Notes under the pieces: model-generated
What the model was told of the DNA's origin: nothing
Database searches by the model: none
What the model saw: only the letters and a program-made list of their open reading frames with translations
Program-made: the position numbers and the translations under genes
In this document: piece by piece, positions 26,154 to 35,269 of the stretch
Position numbering within the stretch: the first letter of the stretch is position 1
Layout of the letters: each line of letters begins with the position of its first letter
NCBI RefSeq assembly: GCF_000337215.1
Contig: NZ_AOHZ01000088.1
Location: 607-64,606, forward strand
Reading direction: 5' to 3'
DNA length: 64,000 nt
Origin: Natronolimnohabitans innermongolicus JCM 12255
Lineage (GTDB): Archaea > Halobacteriota > Halobacteria > Halobacteriales > Natrialbaceae

Positions 26154-28193
26154 TCACTCGGTGGGATCGGTGAGGGGAAGGCTGATCTCCTTACTGCCGA
26201 TGACGATCAGCGACGCGATGAGGAACGCCGAAATCCCTTGGAGTGCGACGCTTACGACTGCACCGTACAGTGCACCGAACGCCAACACGAGGAAGACGCT
26301 GCGAAAGAGGTAGTTGAGTCGCCGCGATCCGTCGTAGCCGATGGTCGTGATGACGAGCGCAACCGTACCGACGAGGACCATCGGGAACGCGATTAGCGTA
26401 TCGGGGAACGACCAGTATATCAGCGACTCGTTAACGATGAACGAGTACGGGATGAGAAAACCCGGTGCACCGATTCGAAGCGCTTGGACGCAGGTTTTGT
26501 TGAAGTCGGCGTTCCCAATGCGGGACCCGACGGCAACCGCGATGGCTACGGGCGGCGTAATCGCCGACAGCATCGCGAAGTAGAACACGAACATGTGGGC
26601 TGTAATATCTTGAATTCCCAGATCGATTATCCCTGGGGCAACGAGAATAACGACTAAAATATACGCTGCGGGCGTCGGCATACCGAGTCCGAACAGAATA
26701 CTGGCGATCATCGCAAATACGAGGACGAGCACCAACGCCCCTGCTCCCATCGAAACGAGCGCCGTACTCACCTTCTGTGCGAGACCTGTGTTCACCAGCA
26801 TTTCGATGATTATCCCCATCGCCGCGAGAACACCGACTAGCGGGGCCATCTCTATGGCGCCATCCCTGAGCCCCTTTAGCGTATTATAGATCTCGGTCCG
26901 AACGCCTGCGACGCTCCGATCGGAGATCGCCGTCGTCGCGAGTGCAACGATCCACATCGTGATTATCGTGTACAATCCAGCTGAGAGAGGGGTGAGACGC
27001 ATTACGACGAGGCCGTAAATGAGAACGGCCAGCGCCGGGAGGAACTTGAGGCCGTTCACCAGAACCGATTTGTCGAACGGAGTCGTGTCGGTCTCCGTCC
27101 ATCCGTGTTTCGTGACGACTAGGTGGAGTGCGACTCCTACGCTGAAATAGAACAGGAGCGCGGGTATCGTCCCGGCCTGGATGATCTGAACGTACTGAAC
27201 GCCCAAGATATCCGCCATCAGGAACGCGGCGACGCCCATGATCGGGGGTAACATTTGTCCCCCGCTCGAAGCGACGCTTTCCATCGCCGCAGCGAAGTCA
27301 GGGCGGATACCCTGCTCTTTCAGCATCGGGATCGTGAAGCTCCCGGTCGTCGCCGTATTTGCAGCCGCGCTCCCGGTGATCGATCCCATAATCATGCTCG
27401 CGATGAGCGCAATCTGAACGACACCGGTTCGCAGCGTTGTTCCGAGTTCTCGTCCCACCTCGAGAACCCAGTCCATTAGTCCGTAGGCCTTCGCGATTCC
27501 AGCAAACATGATGAAGATCGCGACCCAGGTCGTGCCGATCCCGACGACGGTATCGTGATAAATACCTGACAGGGAGACCGCACCTTCCCGGATGATCTGT
27601 TCCCAGGTGAATCCTGTGTGATTCAATAGCCCTGGCATATACGGCGCGAACCAGTGGTGAGCGTAGAGAATTGAAACAATAGTAACGACCGCGATTAGGT
27701 TCCCGAACGCTCGTCTCGTTGCATCGATGACGAGCAGCATCAGGATGCCGCCGACGATGTAATCGTTCGTCTCGTATCCGAGAACCGGCGCATCCTCGAA
27801 CAGTCGAGTGAAGTTCAGTTCGATGTATAGTGATCCCAACACTGCGAGTGTCGCACCGAGAACCAGCAACACTGCGTCGATAGCGCGCCACCGCTCGAGA
27901 ACGACGTCCGGAACCGCATCTACCGTGACGGTTGATTGATCCCCGTCACTCATTGCGCTCTTCTGAGAGGAATCTTCGTAGAGGTTTTGGAGTTGAACCA
28001 GGTAAAAGAGGCAGATGCCAATCCCGAGAAAGATGTTCGAGTACCGAAGCCGAATAAGCATTCTCGAGTGCGCGTAGTAAATCGTATACAGGGTCAGCGT
28101 GATTCCGAGGATCCATATCAACCCTCGAAGGAAGTTCAACGGTGTAACGTCATCTCTGCTAACCGAGAGTGAGGAATTGTCTAACACGCCCAT
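26154..28193 (-). CDS. TRAP transporter, fused small and large permease subunits (TAXI type)
   Basis: A 679-residue membrane protein with about 16 hydrophobic segments. The N-terminal 4TM (DctQ-like) part and 12TM DctM-like part are fused, as usual for TAXI-TRAP systems. Recognisable stretches are MGSITGSAAANTATTGSF, PIMGVAAFLMADILGV and GLGMPTPAAYILVVIL. Together with the periplasmic-binding lipoprotein encoded divergently at 28438 it should import an organic anion with sodium. I chose the ATG at 28193 (MGVLDNSSLS); longer reading upstream is AT-rich and spurious. A TATA-like GGTATAAAT lies about 25 bases upstream, beside GTGAGTACC. Confidence 0.93.
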   Translation of the reverse strand: MGVLDNSSLSVSRDDVTPLNFLRGLIWILGITLTLYTIYYAHSRMLIRLRYSNIFLGIGICLFYLVQLQNLYEDSSQKSAMSDGDQSTVTVDAVPDVVLERWRAIDAVLLVLGATLAVLGSLYIELNFTRLFEDAPVLGYETNDYIVGGILMLLVIDATRRAFGNLIAVVTIVSILYAHHWFAPYMPGLLNHTGFTWEQIIREGAVSLSGIYHDTVVGIGTTWVAIFIMFAGIAKAYGLMDWVLEVGRELGTTLRTGVVQIALIASMIMGSITGSAAANTATTGSFTIPMLKEQGIRPDFAAAMESVASSGGQMLPPIMGVAAFLMADILGVQYVQIIQAGTIPALLFYFSVGVALHLVVTKHGWTETDTTPFDKSVLVNGLKFLPALAVLIYGLVVMRLTPLSAGLYTIITMWIVALATTAISDRSVAGVRTEIYNTLKGLRDGAIEMAPLVGVLAAMGIIIEMLVNTGLAQKVSTALVSMGAGALVLVLVFAMIASILFGLGMPTPAAYILVVILVAPGIIDLGIQDITAHMFVFYFAMLSAITPPVAIAVAVGSRIGNADFNKTCVQALRIGAPGFLIPYSFIVNESLIYWSFPDTLIAFPMVLVGTVALVITTIGYDGSRRLNYLFRSVFLVLAFGALYGAVVSVALQGISAFLIASLIVIGSKEISLPLTDPTE

Positions 28194-28207
28194 GAAACTG
28201 TAATTCA

Positions 28208-28216
28208 GGTACTCAC
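28208..28216 (-). promoter_or_regulatory. GTGAGTACC motif near the TRAP promoter
   Basis: On the minus strand this 9-mer lies between the TATA-like string and the TRAP start codon. It differs at one base from GTGAGCACC near the E1-alpha TATA box. Confidence 0.3.
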
Positions 28217-28403
28217 ATTTATACCTTACCGAGAAATGGCCGTCTCCAAGTAATATTGCTCTGTTAACTAACAATCTTGTATACGGAAATATATAAATTA
28301 TGATAGGTATATTTAGCATGTTGTGGCTCCCAGAGATAAACATATTTTTCTTTAATTTGGTAATTTGTAATTACGGCAACATCGGAGATCGTAAGCGTTA
28401 GTG

Positions 28404-28412
28404 TTTAATATA
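28404..28412 (+). promoter_or_regulatory. TATA box for the TAXI binding-protein gene
   Basis: TTTAATATA is centred about 30 bases before the ATG at 28438 in otherwise AT-rich DNA. Confidence 0.5.
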
Positions 28413-28437
28413 GGTTTCAAGATAGTCCACATGGACC

Positions 28438-29481
28438 ATGAAAGACTGTGGCAAACACGGACATGCTAACCGCAGGTCATTCCTTACGGCGGTCGGTGCA
28501 GCTGGGTTAGCCGGCGTAGCAGGGTGCATCGGGGGAGGCAACGGTACTGGAGGCGCCGAGGACGGAACACTCCGAATGCACACCTCTACCGAGGGCACGT
28601 CCGCCTACGCGATGAGTCAAGGGATGGCTGCTGTGATAAATGAGCACTCGGATGAGATCGAGATGGAAGGGCTCACGAGCCGGGGCTCCGAAGAGAACGT
28701 CGGCTTGATCAATCAGGGCGAATCCGAGATGGGATACATAGACGATACCCTCGAGCGAGCTATTCGGGCCGAAGAAGAGCCGTTCGACGACCTGGACTAC
28801 GAACCGGCGCAGGTGTTCTTTTTCTACGACATCAGTACGTTCTGGGTCACGGCCGACGAGTCGTACGAAACGGTGCAGGACATCGATTCCGACACGGTTA
28901 TTTCACCGAACGTCGCCGGCAGTACGAACAGAACGACGCTCCAATTAGCCTTGGAAGAAATCGGAATAACCGAAGACGATTACACGCTCGACGACGTCAA
29001 TCAAGCTGACCAGGGCAGTGCCTTCAACGAGGGTCGTCTCGACGTCGGCATCCTCCAACTTGTGGGACCAAATCTGGCGGGCTGGGGGCAGGAAATCGTC
29101 AGTACCGTCGATGCGCAACTGCTCGATTACCCGGACGAAGACGCCGAGACGCTCGAGGAAAGCGAGATCGTGACCGACTGGTTCGACAGGGAAGATATCT
29201 CCGAAGACCTCGTGAACACGCCCGACGAAAACCTCGGAATCGTCGCACCGTACATCCATATTACTCGGGCAGACCTAGACTACGATATGGTCTACGAGTT
29301 CCTGAGTACGTTGCACGAACACCGCGAGGAACTAGGACAGTATCACGACCTACTGGATCTCTTCGAGGACGACGACTACTGGGTCGACACCGTATTTCCC
29401 GAGATGCCGTTCCACGAGGCTGCGGCGGACTTCTACGAGGAGATCGGTGTCTGGAACGACGACTGGGAAGTTCACAACTAA
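28438..29481 (+). CDS. TAXI-family TRAP solute-binding lipoprotein (Tat-exported)
   Basis: A 347-residue extracytoplasmic binding protein. The N-terminus has a Tat motif (NRRSFLTAVG, Arg12-Arg13), a short hydrophobic core and a lipobox LAGVAGC with Cys30 as lipid anchor, the usual haloarchaeal route for secreted lipoproteins. The mature part is very acidic and shows TAXI features: repeated GSEENVGLINQGESEMGYI and NVAGSTNRTTLQLALEEIG. It should deliver a carboxylate or amino-acid-like solute to the TRAP permease encoded divergently. The gap between the two starts is about 245 bases of AT-rich promoter DNA. Confidence 0.93.
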   Translation: MKDCGKHGHANRRSFLTAVGAAGLAGVAGCIGGGNGTGGAEDGTLRMHTSTEGTSAYAMSQGMAAVINEHSDEIEMEGLTSRGSEENVGLINQGESEMGYIDDTLERAIRAEEEPFDDLDYEPAQVFFFYDISTFWVTADESYETVQDIDSDTVISPNVAGSTNRTTLQLALEEIGITEDDYTLDDVNQADQGSAFNEGRLDVGILQLVGPNLAGWGQEIVSTVDAQLLDYPDEDAETLEESEIVTDWFDREDISEDLVNTPDENLGIVAPYIHITRADLDYDMVYEFLSTLHEHREELGQYHDLLDLFEDDDYWVDTVFPEMPFHEAAADFYEEIGVWNDDWEVHN

Positions 29482-29562
29482 TTCGAGCGCGAATCTTTTC
29501 GCGACGTTTCCGATCGACCGAGCGGCGTACCGAAGCCTATCGGAACTGAGCTCGTGAACGGA

Positions 29563-30615
29563 TCACACCGTCTGGAGTTCGTCGATATCGAGCAGCGGCT
29601 TGACTGTCTCTGCCCGGACGAACGATTCGAACGCGTCGTTAGGACGCCGCGGATCGGCGGGATCGACGATTGAATCGATCGGAAGAGCGTCGGGTGAGCG
29701 AAGCAGTTCTAACGCTCGAAAAAAATCCTCAGTGACACTGCCGTGGGAAGTCCTGAGATCGATCTCCGAGCGAACGAGTTCGGCCATATTGATTGTGACC
29801 GGCGTAGAAGGAATTCCGATGACGACGATGGTGCCGCCATCCCGAGTCGCTTCGATGGCCGTTCCCACGCCGCTCTCGACGCCGGTCGCATCAACCGCGA
29901 CGTCGAAGCCGTTTCGTGTCGCGTATCGTCCGCACAGCGCCTCCGGACTCGGTTCACCGGTATCGGAATTGATCGTGACTGTCTCGATATCGAGATCAGA
30001 TAACGTTTCGAGCCGAACCGCGTCGTCCGGTAACCCCGTAACAACGACGTCTGCACCAGCCGCTCGTGCAACCAGAGAGCTGAAAACACCCATTGGACCC
30101 GGACCTTGCACGAGGACGGAATCTCCCGGCGACACGCCGCCTTTCGTCACGACCGCTCTGTGCGTGACAGCCAATGGTTCCGTTATTGCGGCGTGCTCGA
30201 TCGGGACGTCATCCGGCACGGACACGACTTGATCGGGCTTCGCGACAACGTACGGTGCAAACCCCCCCGCAGCGACGGCGGGCACCCGGTCCGGACAATT
30301 ATTCGGTTCGCCAGTACGACATTGATAACACGCGCCACATGGGGAACCGGGCTGGAGTGCGATACGATCGTCCGGTTCGACTGACTTGACGTCAGTGCCG
30401 ACCGACTCTACGGTCCCCGCACACTCGTGTCCGAGAATCGCCGGCGTGTCGATGTACTCGTACTCCGGTTTCCCTAGGTAGGCGCCGACGTCACTCCCGC
30501 AGACGCCAGCAGCCCGAACTCGGATCAGTACTTCGTTTTGAGAATAATGCGGCTTCTCAACGTCTTCGATCGCTACCGCTCCCGCTTTGCTACCGTGTTT
30601 GACAATAGCTTTCAT
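29563..30615 (-). CDS. Zinc-dependent alcohol/polyol dehydrogenase (MDR family)
   Basis: A 350-residue medium-chain dehydrogenase. Catalytic zinc ligands are Cys39 (GVCGSD) and His63-Glu64 (GHE). The structural zinc Cys residues are 93, 96, 99 and 107. A Rossmann domain is in the middle (VLVQGPGPMGVFS, replacing the common G-x-G-x-x-G with G-P-G-P-M-G). The pattern is like threonine or sorbitol dehydrogenases. It converges with the TAXI gene and may oxidise the TRAP-imported solute. A TATA-like CCTTAATATA lies about 30 bases upstream of the ATG. Confidence 0.9.
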   Translation of the reverse strand: MKAIVKHGSKAGAVAIEDVEKPHYSQNEVLIRVRAAGVCGSDVGAYLGKPEYEYIDTPAILGHECAGTVESVGTDVKSVEPDDRIALQPGSPCGACYQCRTGEPNNCPDRVPAVAAGGFAPYVVAKPDQVVSVPDDVPIEHAAITEPLAVTHRAVVTKGGVSPGDSVLVQGPGPMGVFSSLVARAAGADVVVTGLPDDAVRLETLSDLDIETVTINSDTGEPSPEALCGRYATRNGFDVAVDATGVESGVGTAIEATRDGGTIVVIGIPSTPVTINMAELVRSEIDLRTSHGSVTEDFFRALELLRSPDALPIDSIVDPADPRRPNDAFESFVRAETVKPLLDIDELQTV

Positions 30616-30849
30616 GTCCTGAATAGCGGTAGTCAGCTATATTAAGGTTTAGACCTGTTTTGAACTCGACATCGGACCCAGTGTTCGAAGGCACGATTAA
30701 ACAGTGACGATCATCAGCATCCGGTATATCATTTGAGACATTCTACTTAAACGAGCATGAGAACAATTATTTTCATTTTGTGGGGCGCGAGCGGACACCG
30801 CGTCAACTGATGGAGCTGTATATTCGGCTGTATATGTCCAAACTATCGC

Positions 30850-31354
30850 TTTCAAATACTATTTAATAATTGGAGAAGATCTGTGTTAATCGGTCGCAGA
30901 AGGCCGTTCGCAATTGGGTTCACAAATGTGATTTATAACCCGCAGACGGTGCGTCACCGAATCACGTTGCTCGACGAAACGGTGATTCGGATCGACGAGC
31001 AACAGTATTGGCCGTACGCTACTGTCGATCCAAAACCGAACGAATTGCTGTATCTCGGCTGTTTTTGACAACTATATCCACCCTACAGAGTCTTCTTACG
31101 AGAACTAATCGAGAAACACGCCGTCGAGGTAACTGTGTTTCTCGTCGATGGTGCAACTCATTTCCAGACAGCACTCCGACGAAGCGAACTCCAATTTCGA
31201 TACGAGAACACAGAAGTTGGACGCCGTTGAATGTATCTCTTGCGTGGTAAGCCTGAATACTTCTATGTTTACAGTCTGGTTCAATCACGGTGATCTAGGA
31301 GCGGCTGAACCGCGGCTCCAGACCTTCATCGTCTGGCACAATGTGACTAACTAA
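30850..31354 (+). pseudogene. Decayed IS6-family transposase (second subtype)
   Basis: Conceptual translation across at least three frames follows the haloarchaeal IS6-type transposase order. First LEKICVNRSQKAVRNWVHKC, then an in-frame stop, then a shift into LDETVIRIDEQQYWPYATVD, then TVFLVDGATHFQTALRRSEL, and a tail LQTFIVWHNVTN before TAA. The first catalytic Asp (LDET) and second (LVDG) survive, but stops and shifts make it dead. It differs in subtype from the intact element at 32263. No terminal repeats recognised. Confidence 0.75.
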
Positions 31355-31410
31355 ACACGAGGCTGCAACAGGCCCGATGATATATATGAATGGCGCGAAA
31401 TTAGTGCTCT

Positions 31411-32205
31411 ATGGGAACGTATGACAATCTCGAGTACACCGTAGACGAGGGTGTGGCCCGAATCGCACTGGATCGTCCGGACGCGCTCAACGCGTTGAAC
31501 CCACCGTTACTGAGCGAACTCGAGGCCGCGATCGACCGCGCCGCGGCCACCGAGAACGTCCGGGTCATCGTTCTGCGCGGCAACGGCCGTGCCTTCTCTT
31601 CAGGCTACGACATTAGTCAGGCTGAGGGCGAGCGGTCGACCGATGACCGTATCCTCGATCAGCGGACTCACCTCGAAGCAATCTTCTCGGCGCGGCTTCC
31701 GGTCATCGCGGCGGTCGACGGCCCCGCGGTCGCCGGCGGGTGCAACCTCGCGATCTGCTGTGATCTTACCTTTGCGACGGAGCGGTCCGAGTTCGGGTAT
31801 CCAGACATGCACTTCGGCGAACCTCCGCCGAAGTTCGTTCTGCCGTTCGTGACGGATTCACTGAAGGACGCCCGGGAACTGCTCTACTCGGGGAAGACTG
31901 TGGACGCGGCTATTGCCAGCGAGATGGGGCTGGTCAATCGGGTCGTCCCCGAAGACGAACTGGAGGCGACCGTCGATGCGGAAGTCGACGCCATCAAGAA
32001 GACTCCGAGTACGGCCGTGGCCATCGCGAAGGACCTGCTCAACGGTGTACAGGAAACCCAGGGATTCAGGCGGTACGGCCGTATCGACGAGTACGTCGGC
32101 GCCCTCACCATGGAGTCCTCAGCGGCGGAGCAATTTCGAGAGATTCGGGACGAGGAGGGACTGCAAGCTGCCCTCGACTGGATGCACGAATCGGACAAAC
32201 CCTGA
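31411..32205 (+). CDS. Enoyl-CoA hydratase/isomerase-family protein with atypical active site
   Basis: A 264-residue crotonase-fold protein. The oxyanion loops are present (NGRAFSSGYDIS and GPAVAGGCNLAICCDL), so CoA-thioester binding is expected. The two Glu residues of classical enoyl-CoA hydratase are replaced by Asn (GGCNLA) and Asp (FGYPDMHFG), so it may act as an isomerase, decarboxylase, dehalogenase-like enzyme or thioesterase. A good TATA-like GATATATATG lies about 28 bases upstream of the ATG. It sits between two IS6 sequences, with the intact element starting 58 bases after its stop. Confidence 0.88.
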   Translation: MGTYDNLEYTVDEGVARIALDRPDALNALNPPLLSELEAAIDRAAATENVRVIVLRGNGRAFSSGYDISQAEGERSTDDRILDQRTHLEAIFSARLPVIAAVDGPAVAGGCNLAICCDLTFATERSEFGYPDMHFGEPPPKFVLPFVTDSLKDARELLYSGKTVDAAIASEMGLVNRVVPEDELEATVDAEVDAIKKTPSTAVAIAKDLLNGVQETQGFRRYGRIDEYVGALTMESSAAEQFREIRDEEGLQAALDWMHESDKP

Positions 32206-32262
32206 CTGACGAGTGCCGATCAGTACCTTCACATGTGTCTTAGAGGATGGGCAGGCACAAAG

Positions 32263-33008
32263 GGCACTGTCTAGTTGAGTCAGTTTGAGAAGTGAGCAGG
32301 TCGTTGAGTGAATTTGGAATGAAGCTCGCAGACCTGCTCAGCGAGAGCTACGACGCGGATTTAGAAGAAACTTGGGAGAACGAACGGACGGCAACGCCCG
32401 TCAGGGCGTTTGCCGTCCGCCTCCACGCCACCGGTTGTTCGCTTCGGGAGACAACAACGATTCTTGCCGAATTAGGCGTTGAACGCTCTCATGGAGCGGT
32501 TTGGAACTGGGTACATCGGCTGGCTGACAGCGTCCCTGACCCGCCGAGGGCGAAGCCCTCGCGGGTCGCAGTTGACGAGACCGCTGTCAAAATAAACGGC
32601 GAATGGTCTTGGCTGTACGCTGCAATAGACCTCGATACAAAGTTGATTCTCGACGCCCAGCTGTTCGGCCGCCACGGCACCGATCCGGCGGCTGCGTTCC
32701 TGCATGGACTCCGCGAGAAACACGATCTCTCCGAGGCGGTGTTTCTCGTTGATCAGTTTGGCTACCGGACTGCCCTTGCTCGATTAGGACTGAACGGTCG
32801 GGTTGACTATACCGACCGAAACCTCATCGAAAAGTGGTTTCATACCTTCAAAATACGGGTCGACCGTTTCCATACCTCGTGGGTGGGCAGTCGGCGGAGC
32901 GCTCGCAAATGGATTGAACAGTTCGTGCATTACTACAACCATCAGAGACCGCATCAATCGCTCGGTGGACGAACACCAGCTGAGGAGGTGCTAAACTAGA
33001 CAGTGCCG
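32263..33008 (+). mobile_element. IS6-family insertion sequence, apparently intact
   Basis: A 746-bp element bounded by perfect 14-bp terminal inverted repeats GGCACTGTCTAGTT / AACTAGACAGTGCC, enclosing one transposase gene. Flanking octamers (GCACAAAG and GGTTACCC) are different, so no target duplication is visible. That suggests replicative cointegrate resolution, recombination between copies, or later change. It is the only copy of its family here without obvious damage. Confidence 0.88.
32292..32999 (+). CDS. IS6-family transposase
   Basis: A 235-residue DDE transposase of haloarchaeal IS6 type. An N-terminal HTH region (CSLRETTTILAELGVERSHG, 49-68) is followed by the catalytic triad Asp95 (AVDET), Asp154 (FLVDQ) and Glu180 (DRNLIEKWFHTF). 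The C-terminus HHQSLGG-like region reads HQRPHQSLGGRTPAEE. It starts at GTG 32292; an ATG at 32319 is an alternative. It fills the element between the terminal repeats. Four damaged relatives occur within 28 kb. Confidence 0.9.
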   Translation: MSRSLSEFGMKLADLLSESYDADLEETWENERTATPVRAFAVRLHATGCSLRETTTILAELGVERSHGAVWNWVHRLADSVPDPPRAKPSRVAVDETAVKINGEWSWLYAAIDLDTKLILDAQLFGRHGTDPAAAFLHGLREKHDLSEAVFLVDQFGYRTALARLGLNGRVDYTDRNLIEKWFHTFKIRVDRFHTSWVGSRRSARKWIEQFVHYYNHQRPHQSLGGRTPAEEVLN

Positions 33009-33019
33009 GTTACCCTATT

Positions 33020-33727
33020 GTGTCATCCCGTGTTCTCGTCCCCGTCGAACTGCCGGATCCAGTACCGGTCCCCGATTCCGTTGTGAATCTGTTGACCGAT
33101 TCGGACGTACACGTATTGGGGGTATGCACGGTTCCTGATCAGACCGCTCCAGCGCAGGCCCGTCATGAGACGGCACCCGAGAACGAAGATGTCGTCGGCG
33201 AGATTGTCGATCGGCTTCGGACTGCCGGAGCTACGACCACATCGAAACTCGTCTACACGCACAATCGGCGTGAAGAAATTGATCGAATTGCGAAAGCCGA
33301 AGCAAGTGACGTTATTCTCGTTCCGCATCATGCCGAGCGGATGGAGTGGATTCTCGTCCAGCTTCGTGGCGACGTTAACGTCGAACAGATCACTGGCGTC
33401 GTGGGCGGATTTCCTAATGACACGCTCGGGCACGTGCAGTTGTTACACGCCGCTGATTCGGAATTGGACCAGCCCATAGGTGAGGCGCTACTCGCCATGG
33501 CCCGGGAGCAGTTGCGCGAGAGCGGCATTGACGAGCAGGTGATCGACGCGGAACTCGTCGAGTCCGATGACGCGGTCGGAACCATTATCGAACGGGCGAA
33601 AAATTACGATGCGATCGTCATGGGAGGGAACAAACCGTCCCTTATGGACTACATCTTTGGCGACGTTCCGCATCGCATCAGTCAGGCTTCCGGGTGTCCC
33701 GTCTTTGTCGTTCCACCCAAGTCGTAG
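33020..33727 (+). CDS. Tandem universal-stress-type protein
   Basis: A 235-residue protein made of two Usp-like halves. The first (1-115) starts VSSRVLVPVELPDPVPVPDS and lacks the ATP-binding glycines. The second (about 120-235) ends GGNKPSLMDYIFGDVPHRIS then CPVFVVP, the usual Usp C-terminal signature. Proteins of this pattern are common haloarchaeal companions of membrane transporters. The GTG start lies only 12 bases after the IS6 right end, so the insertion must have removed or replaced the native promoter region. It precedes chrA on the same strand by about 100 bases. Confidence 0.82.
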   Translation: MSSRVLVPVELPDPVPVPDSVVNLLTDSDVHVLGVCTVPDQTAPAQARHETAPENEDVVGEIVDRLRTAGATTTSKLVYTHNRREEIDRIAKAEASDVILVPHHAERMEWILVQLRGDVNVEQITGVVGGFPNDTLGHVQLLHAADSELDQPIGEALLAMAREQLRESGIDEQVIDAELVESDDAVGTIIERAKNYDAIVMGGNKPSLMDYIFGDVPHRISQASGCPVFVVPPKS

Positions 33728-33832
33728 ATTGATGACAACGCATGCACTGATATGCCATATCGTGGCTGATGAAGACTATCCCGTCCGGGTGACCCGCGCA
33801 GTACCGCATTGACGAGACGGAAGCCGATAATC

Positions 33833-35233
33833 ATGGCCGACGAAACGATCGACGCGGCGAAAACGGAGTACGCCGGCCAGTCCACGCCCGGCAAGCTAGT
33901 GGAGATCGCTCGCTACTTCCTGTTCATCGGCATCGTCGGCTTCGGCGGACCGATGGTCCACATCGCAATGATGGAGGACGACCTCGTCGGCGAGGACAGC
34001 AAGGAGTGGACCGACCAGTCGATCTTCATGGAGGGCCTTGCCATCTGCAACATGCTGCCGGGCCCGGCATCAACCCAGCTCGGCATCTTCATGGGCTGGA
34101 TATACGCCGGGGTAAAAGGTGCGCTCGTCGCGGGCTTTTTCTTCATGCTGCCGACGTTCATCATTGTCCTCTTCTTCTCGTGGCTCTACTTCGCCTATCA
34201 ACAGGTGCCAGCAGTCGAGGCGCTGTTCTACGGGATCAACCCCGTCGTGATCGGGCTCATCGTCGGAGCCTGTTACTCGCTGACCCACAGCGCCTTCGCG
34301 GAAGGGCGAACCGACGCGAAAGTCGAGATCGGTGACGACACCTGGAATATCGACTACCTACTCGTCGTATTGCTCCTCGTCACGACGATCGCGATGGCCG
34401 TCCTCGGCACGAACCCAGTACTGCTGTTCATCGTAGCCGGCCTCATTGGCGTCACCGCATATCGCTCCGAGTGGATCCGGACGAACGCGCGGCGGTTGAC
34501 GCCGTGGACCATCGCAGGCACGATCGCCGCGGCAGTTTACGTGCTTCGTGACCGCGTTCTCGGTCTGCTCGGTCCCGCCGTAGTGCAAGCAGTCCAGGCG
34601 AGTCCGCTCTGGGGCGTGCTGGTAGCGTTGTGGGCGAACCCGTGGATCCAGCTCTTTCTGTTCATGATCTATACGGGATCGTTTATCTACGGTGGTGGCT
34701 TGGTGCTGATCCCGTTCATCGAACTGTACGTGGTCCGCGAGTTCGGTTGGATGACAGGTAGGGAGTTCGTCGATGGAATCGCCATCGGCCAGTTGTCGCC
34801 CGGGCCAGTCGTGATGACGACGGCCTTCGTCGGCTACAAGCTCATGCTTGACATCTCGGGTGGCATCATCGCCATCGCCGTACTCGGGGCACTCGTAGCC
34901 ACGATCGGGGCGTTCAGCCCGTCGTTCGCCTTCATCATCGGGTTCTTCCCATACTTCGCGAAGATCCGCGAGAACGAGGTCGTACAGTCCGCGCTGATCG
35001 CCGTCAACGCCGCCGTCATCGGCGCAATTCTCGGTGCGACGGTCCTGCTCGCACAGGAATCGTTCGTCGTCGAGCAGCCGAGCATCCCCGTCGCTATCAG
35101 CGACATTACTTTCGACGTTTTTACGATTCTCCTCGCTGTCGCCACCTACTGGTTGTTCGTCCGGGGAATCCACGCGGCGTATCTCATCATCGGCGGAGGC
35201 GCCGTTGGCATCGGAGCGTTCTTTCTTGTATAG
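33833..35233 (+). CDS. chrA: Chromate transporter ChrA (long-chain CHR family)
   Basis: A 466-residue membrane protein with two homologous CHR halves. The first has FIGIVGFGGPMVHIAMMEDD and CNMLPGPASTQLGIF; the second has YTGSFIYGGGLVLIPFI and IAIGQLSPGPVVMTTAFVG. Family members export chromate, or exchange it for sulfate, across the cytoplasmic membrane. The Pro-Gly-Pro-A/V loops essential in known members are present in both halves. Start MADETIDAAK is preferred to an in-frame start 24 bases upstream. Whether chromate or another oxyanion is the physiological substrate is not decided by sequence. Confidence 0.92.
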   Translation: MADETIDAAKTEYAGQSTPGKLVEIARYFLFIGIVGFGGPMVHIAMMEDDLVGEDSKEWTDQSIFMEGLAICNMLPGPASTQLGIFMGWIYAGVKGALVAGFFFMLPTFIIVLFFSWLYFAYQQVPAVEALFYGINPVVIGLIVGACYSLTHSAFAEGRTDAKVEIGDDTWNIDYLLVVLLLVTTIAMAVLGTNPVLLFIVAGLIGVTAYRSEWIRTNARRLTPWTIAGTIAAAVYVLRDRVLGLLGPAVVQAVQASPLWGVLVALWANPWIQLFLFMIYTGSFIYGGGLVLIPFIELYVVREFGWMTGREFVDGIAIGQLSPGPVVMTTAFVGYKLMLDISGGIIAIAVLGALVATIGAFSPSFAFIIGFFPYFAKIRENEVVQSALIAVNAAVIGAILGATVLLAQESFVVEQPSIPVAISDITFDVFTILLAVATYWLFVRGIHAAYLIIGGGAVGIGAFFLV

Positions 35234-35269
35234 CTACGATTTCAACTCCACTCAACGAAGTGAAACAGT

